Assembly (NCBI GenBank): GCA_026874595.1
Contig: CM049309.1
Coordinates: 19,781,576-19,845,575, forward strand
Reading direction: 5' to 3'
Origin: Sipunculus nudus
Taxonomy: Eukaryota; Annelida; Sipuncula; Golfingiida; Sipunculidae
Length of the DNA stretch: 64,000 nt
The notes below the pieces were generated by a model. It was not told where the DNA came from. It saw nothing but the letters and a program-made list of their open reading frames with translations, and searched no databases. Shown here piece after piece: positions 24,433-32,400 of this stretch (within the stretch, counting starts at the first letter, position 1; every line of letters starts with the position of its first letter). The position numbers were made by a program, and so were the translations under genes.

Positions 24433-26779
24433 CCGGGGAAATGGGAAACGTGATGAAATGTCCCTGGGAAAAGGGTTAATAGGGTGAAATGGAAAGGGGA
24501 GCATAAAGAAATATATACCGGGGAAAGGGCAACATGATGAAATATATACTGAGAAAAGGAGAAAATGATATAATGTACCGAGGAAAAGGAAAAACTGATG
24601 GAATGTACCCGAGAAAAGTAAAAGGGATGAAAAGGGGAAAAGGGGAACATGATGAAATGTACCCGATAAAGAGGAAAATGATGGCATAAACAGGAAAAGA
24701 GAGGAACATGATAAAATATACTGTGACAAGACATTTAAGATAAATCGGGTAAAGTAGGGATTGAAAAACTTAAGGTGAAAAGTTTGATCTGATGAGATAA
24801 TCCGGAAAAGGGGGACATTATGAAATAAACCATTTAAAGGGGAATTTGATGACAATAAGCTGGGAAAGTGACACAGAATAAAATTGCATACTGTGATGAC
24901 AATAAATAATGTAGAAAAGGTAGGTCATAAAAAGGCGAGAAAGTTAGGATGAGATTGGCAATAATAGAATGTAAGGAAAAAAGTAGTCTGAGATAAAAAA
25001 TCTACAAAAGGTAAGAGGTGAAATAGAGAAAAGCAGGATGTCTGCAAGCGACATATGAAGTCTTTATATCGCTGTATTGTCATTGATTGCAAGTTCATCG
25101 ACGCCGGAAGAGGATACTAGCCGTATGTTACTTATAAGATGTATTTTTGACAGTGAGGCTGAGTTTTCAACATATATTGTAACACTGGCCGAGCATGACC
25201 GAGCTAATCCAACTGCAGACCGTCTTGTTATACCGATATCACGGGAAAACATAATAGTACATAGAGATTTTGAAGAATCTTCCCACACCAATGATATTGC
25301 CATGTTGATATTACCTTCCCCCGTCAGCGTCAGCGACGACATCAGACCGATATGCGCGCCACCTATTTTCGGGGATTTCTACGGCAGAATGTGCACAGTC
25401 AGCGGATGGGGAGCAAAGGAATGGCGTAAGACCTTCCCATAATGCATTGATTTTTTCAAGCAAACACAAGTGATGTTTTATATAAATCATTAATCAATAC
25501 TAATTATGACGTCATTTCTAATTGAATAGTATAGATTAAGAAACTGTTTTAATTTCTGAATGAAGTTTTTATTTAAATTGTTTAAATTTCTCACAATGAT
25601 ATCGGTAAAAAACAGAGGATATCCAGTGGGTCACATTTAATTCACGAGTAAAATTAGGAAACTTAATACATTTACTGCAACTATTAGACTGGACGATGAA
25701 AAATGGGGCATATAAATTATACTTTAAAATAAAGCAGAAACTTTAAGAATGTTTTAAAAATCTCTACTGAAAATTCACAAATTGAAGATAGGAATGTAAA
25801 AAAAATCAATCACACCGGATCCTCAGTTACCGTTTTTACCAAAATTCAATTATCCGAATATTTTGGTTTGAATGGACAATCGAATGTTAACAGTTATTGG
25901 CTCTTTTATTTATTTTCTACTTCATTACTGGTGTTCAAATGACAGACACCTGTATTTCAGTCGGAGATGCTGAGAACATACTTCACTTTGTGAACGTGAC
26001 CGTCTTCACGCGTGAAAGATGTGAAGAACTCTACCCTCTTTTAACGGACGAAGGCCACCTGTGTGCAGGCGACCCAGAGGGGGGACGAGATGCCTGCACG
26101 GTTAGTCGTAACATACCAGTTCAAATTTAAATGAATTTTCATTTTTAATTTGGTTCATCGATCATTTTATTTTCTGATGAATAAAAAATGAAAACCACAT
26201 TGACATTCACATTGAGTGAACTTGTAATATAATAAGCAATGTAATATGGTATAAAATGAATATAGTTTAAAAGTGTAAACATATATCCGTAATGGTTATT
26301 TAATATACGAATTTGATGTCTTAAATCATAATTGCATTTCATTCATTCAACCATCATCCTATTTTTTCGTTCTATAAAAAAATCTTCATCATTTCACTTT
26401 TTTTCTCTTCTCCATCACCATTTTCTTCTTATTCATTATCAGCAAATTCGTCTCCTTCTTTTTATTTATCATCTCTTTTTTCTTAATCATCAAACATCAG
26501 CATCATCCTCATCATCGTCATCGTCGTCATCGTCATCATCGTCATCGTCCTCTTCTTCGTCTTCTCTGTCATAATTTCTCCTTTGTTTATTTCATTATCA
26601 TCTTATTTTATTTTTTGAAGATGGACTCAGGAGGACCTTTGTTCTACAAAAATGATGGAAAGTTTGAGCTAGTGGGTCTGGTGTCCTGGGGTCAAGGTTG
26701 CGGGAATCCACAGGCCCCCGGTGTTTACACCAGTATTCAGCATTTCCGCCAATGGATTGACCAGCACGGACCAAACTGA
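12523..26779 (+). CDS. Secreted trypsin-like serine protease (S1 family), seven exons
   Basis: A complete S1-family endopeptidase of 295 residues, expected to be secreted and to cleave after Arg/Lys. Exons: 12523-12604, 17689-17730, 18075-18181, 20664-20749, 25154-25425, 25961-26100, 26621-26779; all phases agree. Signal peptide about residues 1-20; a pro-segment with ESCGY (Cys44, expected to bond Cys173 as in C1-C122); mature N-terminus ILGG at 63; catalytic His103 (LTAAHC), Asp153 (NDIAML) and Ser246 (MDSGGPL). Asp240, six before the Ser, sets trypsin-like specificity. Standard disulfides C42-C58, C168-C182 and C191-C220 are present; the partner of Cys186 (position 136) is missing. One N-glycosylation sequon, N208. 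Oddities: the residue before the activation cleavage is His62, not Arg/Lys, and Met244 replaces Gly193. Physiological role unknown. AATAAA lies at 26935-26940. Confidence 0.88.
12975..13240 (+). repeat. Pyrimidine-rich degenerate repeats
   Basis: Repeated CTCCACCCCGGCTAAACC-like units in protease intron 1. No coding sense was seen. Confidence 0.6.
14578..14604 (+). repeat. CCG trinucleotide tract
   Basis: (CCG)9 after CCCACCA in intron 1 of the protease. The 74-codon frame through it has an Ala run and no other gene signs. Confidence 0.9.
14720..15100 (+). repeat. Two-unit diverged tandem repeat
   Basis: Related ~180 bp units (CACATATCTTGGGATTCGAC..GAAATTTGCATG and CTCATATCTCTGCAGTCGTT..GAAATTTTGCATG), each followed by a GTGGC-CCAC block. 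Confidence 0.5.
15425..15665 (+). mobile_element. tRNA-derived SINE (family 1)
   Basis: The head has a box B-like GGTTCAATCCC (15479-15489) and a weak box A. Then comes a conserved central block, GGCCGGTGGTTTTCTCC (15530-15546) and GTTTCCTCCACCAATA, then a tail ending in AAATAAATAAG. In intron 1 of the protease. Confidence 0.7.
16150..16330 (+). mobile_element. Degenerate SINE, family 1
   Basis: Shares GCTCTCTCC, the GTTCAGTTCTC box B remnant and GGCCGTTGGTTTTCTCCGG with the copy at 15425-15665. Old, with no clear tail. Confidence 0.5.
16821..16996 (+). repeat. 22 bp minisatellite, eight units
   Basis: Eight contiguous units of CACGGCATTAGATGTTACAG plus AT, with a few substitutions. There are no spacers, so this is not a CRISPR array. 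Confidence 0.95.
17411..17533 (+). repeat. Short ~38 bp repeats with ACCTAGTTAACTG
   Basis: Four irregular units, each with CCTAGTTAA and ATTATCATGA or a similar block. Confidence 0.75.
17538..17622 (+). repeat. AAT/ATT microsatellite
   Basis: (AAT)n switching to (TTA)n, just upstream of protease exon 2. It can fold as a hairpin. Confidence 0.95.
17689..17730 (+). CDS. Protease exon 2 (pro-segment)
   Basis: 42 bases between TATTACAG and GTAAGT, coding [14 protein letters not shown] in phase 1. Short, so supported mainly by the strong splice sites and by frame continuity with exons 1 and 3. It contains an NST sequon. Confidence 0.65.
17919..18062 (+). repeat. AAT/TTA microsatellite with palindromic switch
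   Basis: (AAT)n then (TTA)n, 144 bases, ending 12 bases before protease exon 3. It can form a long hairpin and supplies the acceptor's upstream tract. Confidence 0.95.
18075..18181 (+). CDS. Protease exon 3 (activation site)
   Basis: Encodes [21 protein letters not shown] followed by [15 protein letters not shown], the conserved new N-terminus of S1 proteases. It starts directly after a 144-base AAT/TTA tract; of the overlapping AG acceptors only the one at 18074 keeps the frame. Donor GTAGGT, phase 0. Confidence 0.85.
18227..18436 (+). repeat. 111 bp tandem duplication
   Basis: The unit starting GCATACAAAGATTAACATAC at 18227 recurs at 18338 almost unchanged. It lies just after the donor of protease exon 3. 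Confidence 0.9.
18530..19262 (+). mobile_element. CR1/Jockey-like LINE 3' remnant
   Basis: Broken translation recalls the ORF2 C-terminus of CR1-like elements: [13 protein letters not shown], then KAARIV, then in 18754-19029 [40 protein letters not shown] and [14 protein letters not shown]. The 3' end has GGGCCATCCTGGTAAAATAT, typical of these tails. Internal stops and frameshifts make it dead. In intron 3 of the protease. Confidence 0.75.
19702..20173 (+). mobile_element. TTAA-flanked MITE, copy 1
   Basis: Starts TTAA-AGGGACCCAATCACCT and ends AGGTGATTGGGCACCT-TTAA: 16 bp inverted repeats (14 of 16 match) between TTAA sites, as in piggyBac-like insertion. Non-coding. In intron 3 of the protease. 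Confidence 0.85.
20664..20749 (+). CDS. Protease exon 4 (catalytic His)
   Basis: Encodes [20 protein letters not shown] and VLTAAHCV with the catalytic His103 and the Cys42-Cys58 pair. Acceptor CTCCACAG, donor GTCAGT, phase 0 to 2. This is the only His exon seen upstream of either downstream exon cassette. Confidence 0.9.
21138..21205 (+). repeat. AT and GTAT microsatellites
   Basis: (AT)n to 21178 followed by (GTAT)n to 21205. Confidence 0.95.
21595..21838 (-). mobile_element. tRNA-derived SINE (family 2)
   Basis: On the minus strand the head reads TGGCTCAGGGGTAGAGCACA (box A-like), then CTCAAAGCCGGGAGATCGTG and AGTTCCAATATC (box B-like), with GGTCGACCCCCACCC following. A different head from the SINEs at 15-16 kb. 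In intron 4 of the protease. Confidence 0.6.
23135..23240 (-). mobile_element. SINE tail fragment, family 1
   Basis: Read on the minus strand: GCCATGGAGAATGCC, TTAGTTATTGTAACTAGTTG and TGTAAAATAAATAAAG, matching the 3' part of the copy at 15425-15665. 5'-truncated. Confidence 0.55.
23381..23437 (+). repeat. AT dinucleotide tract
   Basis: (TA)n with GTA interruptions. Confidence 0.93.
24050..24870 (+). repeat. 30 bp minisatellite, decaying rightwards
   Basis: Units of GGGGAACATGATGAAATATA plus CCAGGGAAAA are nearly perfect at 24050-24370, interrupted by (AT)n at 24379-24427, then degenerate to about 24870. It gives open repetitive frames on both strands; none is a gene. In intron 4 of the protease. 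Confidence 0.92.
25154..25425 (+). CDS. Protease exon 5, cassette A (catalytic Asp)
   Basis: Phase 2 to 1, acceptor TTTGACAG, donor C|GTAAGA. Encodes the [10 protein letters not shown] strand, the catalytic Asp153 in [12 protein letters not shown], Cys173 in ICAPP, and VSGWG. Cys186 sits at chymotrypsin position 136, but position 201 is Tyr, so it has no usual partner. Confidence 0.9.
25961..26100 (+). CDS. Protease exon 6, cassette A
   Basis: 140 bases, phase 1 to 0, acceptor TGTATTTCAG, donor ACG|GTTAGT. Encodes an N-glycosylation sequon (NVT), the Cys168-Cys182 pair, and [11 protein letters not shown] with the S1-pocket Asp240. Confidence 0.9.
26490..26570 (+). repeat. TCATCG/TCG microsatellite
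   Basis: Imperfect (TCATCG)n in the last intron of cassette A, about 50 bases before exon 7. Confidence 0.9.
26621..26779 (+). CDS. Protease exon 7, cassette A (catalytic Ser, stop)
   Basis: Begins MDSGGPLFY with the catalytic Ser246, continues through [20 protein letters not shown] to the C-terminal helix [12 protein letters not shown] and TGA. The ATG at the exon start is an internal Met at chymotrypsin position 193, not an initiator. Confidence 0.92.
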   Translation: MDSGGPLFYKNDGKFELVGLVSWGQGCGNPQAPGVYTSIQHFRQWIDQHGPN

Positions 26780-26934
26780 TATCTTTCGGAGAAAAATTAA
26801 ACTACCGCTATAGATAATTATGACCTGTGAGACAAAATTGCCCATACTTGAACAAGAAAAGTTTTGTATACTGCGGAGTATTATGTAATCCATCCGCACA
26901 TAATATTTCATAAGAGGCAACAAGACTGGAATGA

Positions 26935-26940
26935 AATAAA
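26935..26940 (+). terminator. Poly(A) signal for cassette A
   Basis: AATAAA, 156 bases after the TGA of exon 7; the first good signal downstream. Confidence 0.5.
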
Positions 26941-27687
26941 TTCAAAGAATGCTGCTTCGACGCTCGTTGTGACGTCATAATTGCCAGCTTTGAAGACCAG
27001 CATCAGTCTTACAGAAAGATAGTCAACTTGATACATAATGGTGAAAAAAATTATTGCAGCATTTATATTCCATTCATTGCAATCGCCAGATTTGCTAGCG
27101 CATAGCATATGTACGGAGTCATTTCAATATTGGCAACCATTGCTATAGTACATTGCATTTCTTGTATAAAAAGATCTTTATTTAAAGACAAATGTAATTA
27201 AGCTGTACTATTATATTGCGTATAAGTATAAGCGACAAATATTATGACGTCACAAGCAACAGTGATAAATCGACCAAAACATATAACATTGCAATAAGTC
27301 TTTCAACTTAAGTCGGTCTTAAGTTCGAACCAATGTAACGAGGCCACTGCATAACGAGTGTTTGTATCCAGCTGTGTGTATATTTTTTTCATATTCTTTT
27401 CGTTAATCTTTATTCTTCTGTCATTGAGTTGGACCTCTTGTATGTTTAGACATGAGTGATGTACGCTGTTTTTGAAATGTTGATTATCTTGAATCCGGTG
27501 GTAGTGCGATAAAAACGACAAAAGGTACGAATTTCATATACAAATTATATAGCTCAGATATTTCAAACAGTTTTATTTTTAGATTTGTTCATTAGATCCG
27601 TCCATGTTAGTATGATTTGTTAAATATCAGCGGAGATGGGATGTAGGAAAGAGAGTAAGGCATGTCGAGGGATGTCACAACGATGTT

Positions 27688-27703
27688 AACCATATCTAAT
27701 ATA
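27688..27703 (+). repeat. LINE target-site duplication, 5' copy
   Basis: AACCATATCTAATATA, identical to 33733-33748 after the poly(A) tail. Confidence 0.93.
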
Positions 27704-27771
27704 GACGAGACGGTGTCATGGCCGACTAGAGTGGACACGGTCAACATAGGCTCCGCTGTTAATAAAGTTAA

Positions 27772-27835
27772 ACGAGCCACAAACGGGTGATACAAAACTG
27801 TGAACGAGCCACAAACGTGTTCTACAAAACTGTGA
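27772..27835 (+). repeat. Two 32 bp tandem units in the LINE 5' UTR
   Basis: Units 27772-27803 and 27804-27835, each starting ACGAGCCACAAACG and ending TACAAAACTGTGA (second unit: CTACAAAACTGTGA), directly before the ORF1 ATG. Two or three bases differ. Confidence 0.85.
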
Positions 27836-27837
27836 AT

Positions 27838-28731
27838 ATGCCTCCTAAAAGAGGTTCCAGTAAAGATAAACCAAGCGAGAACAAGCTGGATTATTATCTG
27901 GACCCCAAAGGTGACCATGCCAGTGATAAGGAGCCGACCGGTGATGACACGGACCCACATAGCGTCAAAACTGTGATTGACCAGGCAATGGCAAGCATGA
28001 AAACCTGGGTAGAGGATTTGCACAAGAAACTTTCTGACCAGATAAGTACAGATGTTGTTTCCAAATTAAAAACTTTAACAGATGAAAATAAACATTTAAA
28101 ACATAGAATAGATGAGCTTGAGAAAGGAGTGCAAAACATAAACTTAACAGTCGAAGAAAATACAGCCAAAACCTCCGTACAAAACACTGAGATCGCCAAT
28201 TTGAACGAACAGATAGACAATTTGAAACAAACCAATCAAACACAAGAAAAAACAATTAAAGACCTGCAAAATAGACTTGACATGGAGTTGAACAAACACG
28301 AACGTTATCTCAGAGAATGGAATCTCAGGGTTATTGGCATTGAGGAGACAGATTCAACAGAAGACTGCAGACAAAAGGTGTCCAAATTCATTATTGAAAA
28401 TAAAATTCTTGAAGACCTGTCGATGCAACAGGTTATGGATAAGATAGAGGTCGCTCACCGGGTGGGAAAGAAAGGACAACGTCCGAGGCATATTATATTC
28501 AGAATGTTCAGTAGAAAAACCAGGGATGACATGTATTTTACTGCAAAGAAGAAGTGCACGAACACGAACATTCGGTTAGTGGAGGACCTGACACAGAGGG
28601 ATTACAAACTAAAGCAACAACTAAAACCACACATGCAAGCAGCTTACAATGAGGGTAAACGAGTCCGCTTTTGGCATGGCCAGCTCTACGTCGAAGGAAA
28701 ACCCTTCAACCCAGGTTATTGTTCGGAGTAG
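27838..28731 (+). CDS. LINE ORF1 protein (L1-type RNA-binding chaperone)
   Basis: 297 residues. It would bind element RNA in the ribonucleoprotein and act as a chaperone during target-primed reverse transcription. Residues 1-45 are a basic then acidic tail (MPPKRGSSKDK..); about 60-157 is heptad-rich and polar (KLKTLTDENKHLKHRIDELE and following), a trimerising coiled coil; about 158-235 is an RRM-like fold starting REWNLRVIGIEE; the rest is the C-terminal domain, with RHIIFRMFSRKTRDD and KPFNPGY at the end. The frame stays open 17 codons upstream to 27787, but MPPKRG is preferred because it follows the 5' UTR repeat units. Length and order match L1/Tx1 ORF1p. Confidence 0.9.
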   Translation: MPPKRGSSKDKPSENKLDYYLDPKGDHASDKEPTGDDTDPHSVKTVIDQAMASMKTWVEDLHKKLSDQISTDVVSKLKTLTDENKHLKHRIDELEKGVQNINLTVEENTAKTSVQNTEIANLNEQIDNLKQTNQTQEKTIKDLQNRLDMELNKHERYLREWNLRVIGIEETDSTEDCRQKVSKFIIENKILEDLSMQQVMDKIEVAHRVGKKGQRPRHIIFRMFSRKTRDDMYFTAKKKCTNTNIRLVEDLTQRDYKLKQQLKPHMQAAYNEGKRVRFWHGQLYVEGKPFNPGYCSE

Positions 28732-28929
28732 GATTTTATAATCTTCCAAGTTATGTGGCCTTTTGCATGCATACAACTACAAATACGTGACGCAACAAGC
28801 CTAGAGCCCCTTTCATACAGCAGAGATCCTACTCCATGATGACGACATGAACTAATTCCTTTAAAATGTGTGTGACACAATAGGACTGGTCCTCTGGAGC
28901 GCGGCTCCAAATACGACCCGACTGGTAAA

Positions 28930-29430
28930 ATGGACCAGCGGGGCCCGTGTTGGCCCCACATTGTTTTGTTTGTTGGTCTGTACCGAACATTGCTACTCTT
29001 TTTTAGCGCCAGCTTGTTGGCGTGTGTATTGTGTGCTGGTACTTCTGTTACATTTGTAAGTATGTATTGTTTCCATTCAAGTTTAGCGTATTCTAGGAAA
29101 GATAAGTATACATTAATATTGCGATTATGGCTGATGTTACTGTATTCATTTGTTGTAAAACAAACAGTTAAACTTTTGTTTATTTCAACACTAGAGTGTC
29201 TGCGCGTTACACAAGGACAGCAACCAAATACCCGTGTCACCGATGGGTTGAACTTAATGTCAGACACCTCTACATCACCAACACGTCCAAATTATTCTAG
29301 TATATTGTTATATGAAATATCACGGTGGTGCAGGGTGGCAGAAATGTATGTTATCGGTAAAATCATTTTAATAACTTTGAGAAATATAAATGAAACCATT
29401 CTCGATCACATAATTTTATGTGTGTTGTAA
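28930..29430 (+). CDS. Open frame in the LINE inter-ORF spacer (hypothetical)
   Basis: 166 codons, not recognised. The first ~90 residues are hydrophobic (LYRTLLLFFSASLLACVLCA and so on). It ends at TAA 29430, overlapping the first ORF2 ATG (29418) by 13 bases, an arrangement that could allow termination-reinitiation. It may equally be a chance frame in a long spacer; there is no family match. Confidence 0.25.
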   Translation: MDQRGPCWPHIVLFVGLYRTLLLFFSASLLACVLCAGTSVTFVSMYCFHSSLAYSRKDKYTLILRLWLMLLYSFVVKQTVKLLFISTLECLRVTQGQQPNTRVTDGLNLMSDTSTSPTRPNYSSILLYEISRWCRVAEMYVIGKIILITLRNINETILDHIILCVL

Positions 29431-32400
29431 ACATAATGTCACTTAATGTTAGAGGTCTTAGAAATACTGCTAAACGAAGGCAACTGTTCTACTGGTTCCA
29501 GAATAAAAAACACGATATAATTTTGTTGCAAGAAACTCACAGTTCAGCAGAAACTGCAGTACAATGGAGATCCGAATGGGGACATAAAGTAATATTCAAT
29601 CATGGAAGTCACAATTCTAGGGGAGTAGCGATACTAATAAAGAACAATTTATCACATGAAATACATGATATATTTAAAGATGAGGAAGGGAGAATTATTG
29701 TACTTGATATAACTATAGATGATGTGAGATTAAACCTAAGCAATATATATGGTCCGAATACACCAAATGAACTGTTTTTTTCTAAAATCTTTAATCAAAT
29801 TGAGAGCAAAAGTAACGAGAATAATTTACTAGGCGGAGACTGGAATATAGTTCTTAAACCTAGCCTTGATAAAACAAATATATCTGACACTCGGCCAAAC
29901 CGAGTTTCTACACTAATAAATGAATGGGTTGATGAATTAGATTTTATAGATATTTGGCGGTACCTTAATCCTAAAAGAAAACAATACACATGGTCACGTT
30001 CTAATCCGTTTTTTACAGCCAGTAGAATAGATTTTTTCTTACTTTCAAGAGGATTATTAGAATCAGTTAAAACGTCAAATATAATAACGGGGTATAAAAG
30101 TGATCATTCAGCGATAGATATAAGTATTAAAACCCAACAGAATAAACGTGGTCCAGGATTTTGGAAACTTAACACATCATTACTTAACGATACGGAGCTT
30201 GTGAGTAAAATAAAGACGTGTATATCTGACACAGTAACTGAAAATAAAGGAACAGACCCGTCATTACTGTGGGAAACAATTAAAATGACCATAAGAAGAA
30301 CTTGTATATGCCACAGTAAAATACGACAAAAAACTATAAGGGATGAGATAACAAATATAGAGAAAGACTTAGAATTTTTAAGAAAAAACTTAATAAATCA
30401 AGAAGATAATGATAAAAAAATTAAAGAAAGCGAAGATAAGTTGAACAAACTCATTGAAGATAAAACAAAGGGTGCCATGGTAAGGAGCAAAGCCAGATGG
30501 TTAGAGGAGGGCGAAAAATCCACAAAATATTTTTTGAACTTGGAAAAACGTAATTATAATAAGAAAGTTATTAATAAACTCAACGTAAATGGTGTCATCG
30601 TCAAAGATAAATCAGAAATATTAAAATCGGAGAAATCATTCTTTGAAAAACTTTACAAATCAGACCCGTCGCATGATATAGACAAACTTAGGGAATTCAT
30701 AAATAAACACAATATACAAGTTAGAAGTATACCTGAACAATCTTGGCCAAACTATCTCACAGAACAAGAATTACTTGATAGCTTAAAATCGCTAAAAAAT
30801 GGAAAGACACCCGGAAGTGATGGACTTCCGGCAGAATTTTACAAGTTTTTCTGGCAGGATTTACGGAAATATCTTTTAGATAGTATCAGGTATAGTTTTC
30901 AAATCGGAAATTTATCATTTACACAAAGACAAGGCATTATCACGTTGCTTCCGAAAAAAGGAAAAGATCATCAATATTTAAAAAATTGGAGACCATTAAC
31001 TTTGCTCAACACGGATTATAAAATAATTGCAAAAACTATAGCGAATAGGATAAAACAAGTAATTTCAGAATTAATTCATGAAGACCAAACAGGATTTATA
31101 AATGAAAGATTCATTGGAGAAAATATTAATAAAACTTTAACACTAATTGACCACATTTGTAATAATGATAAAAAGGCATTTTTAATGGCAATCGATTATG
31201 AAAAAGCTTTTGATTTTTTAGAATGGGATTTTATTTACAAGTCTTTAGAGACAATGAAATTTAATTCTAGCATTATAACAATGGTAAAAACTCTTTATAA
31301 CAATATAAACAGTTGTATATTAAATAATGGCTTCAATTCAGATTTTTTTCCAGTTACAAGGGGGGTACGACAGGGCTGTCCACTTTCTCCATATCTTTTT
31401 GTATTAAGTGGAGAAATTTTAGCTGAGGCGATAAGATCAACTCAAGATATTAAAGGTATTCAGGTTGAAAATAAAACTTATAAAATAACTCAGTATGCCG
31501 ATGACACAGCCCTCTTCATCCAAGATGTAAAAAGTATCGATAAAGTGATGGATATTTTCCACGAATTCAAAACAATTTCAGGATTAAAAATTAATAAAGA
31601 CAAAACTGTTGTTATGCCCATGAGAAGAGGAAAGTATGTAGAAAAACATTTTGTTGAAAAGTTGGGACTTTCATGGACTGATGGACCGATAAACTTACTT
31701 GGGGTTTCTATTACACCTTCTTTGAAAAATATTTTAAATATTAACTTTCTCCCAGTTGTGGAAAAAATCAAAAGAACCTTAACATTATGGTCACAGAGAA
31801 ATCTAACTCCTATGGGTAGAGTTGTGATCATAAAAAGTTTTATTATTTCTCAGTTCACCTACTTAATGTCAGTCCTACCAACTCCTCCCTCAGAAATTAT
31901 AACTCAAGTCGAAAAAATGCTCTATAAATTTATATGGGGCAAGGGAAGGGAACTGATTAAAAGAAATGTAATAATTGCACCAGTAAATAAGGGAGGACTC
32001 GGGATGGTTCATTTGCATACATATGATACAGCAGTTAAGATATCTTGGGTGAATAGATTACTTTCAAAACCAGATAACGATGCATGGAAAATGTTAGCTG
32101 TAAACAAATATAAGCTCGGCAAACAATCGTTTTACTGTAATTTAGCAGTGGAAAATAGAAAAGAATTAGAGCGTGGATCTTCTCAATTTTGGGATGATGT
32201 TCTGCGCTCATGGTGCATCTATAACTATAGTGAACCTGAAACATATGATGACGTAATTTCTCAGTATCTGTGGTATAATTCTCAAATTAAAAGGAACGGC
32301 CAAGTAATATTTTTTAAGAATATGTTCGACTCAGGCATAAGAAATATCTCAGATTTAATGAGTAAGACAAGATCAGATTCGATTTGGATGAGCCATCCAG

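Larger units (their letters stand above)
20750..25153 (+). other. Protease intron 4
   Basis: 4.4 kb intron with AT/GTAT tracts, two SINE pieces on the minus strand and the 30 bp minisatellite. The 134-codon frame at 21176-21580 starts inside the GTAT tract and shows no family motif. Confidence 0.65.

Noticed and set aside
24250-24855. 201- and 141-codon minus frames rich in Phe/Ser/Pro
   Set aside because: Read through the 30 bp minisatellite and an (AT)n tract; no motif.
27607-28023. 138-codon minus frame across the LINE 5' end
   Set aside because: Antisense of ORF1 and crosses the insertion boundary.
28716-29267. 183-codon minus frame in the LINE spacer
   Set aside because: Antisense to the element with no motif; a shadow frame.
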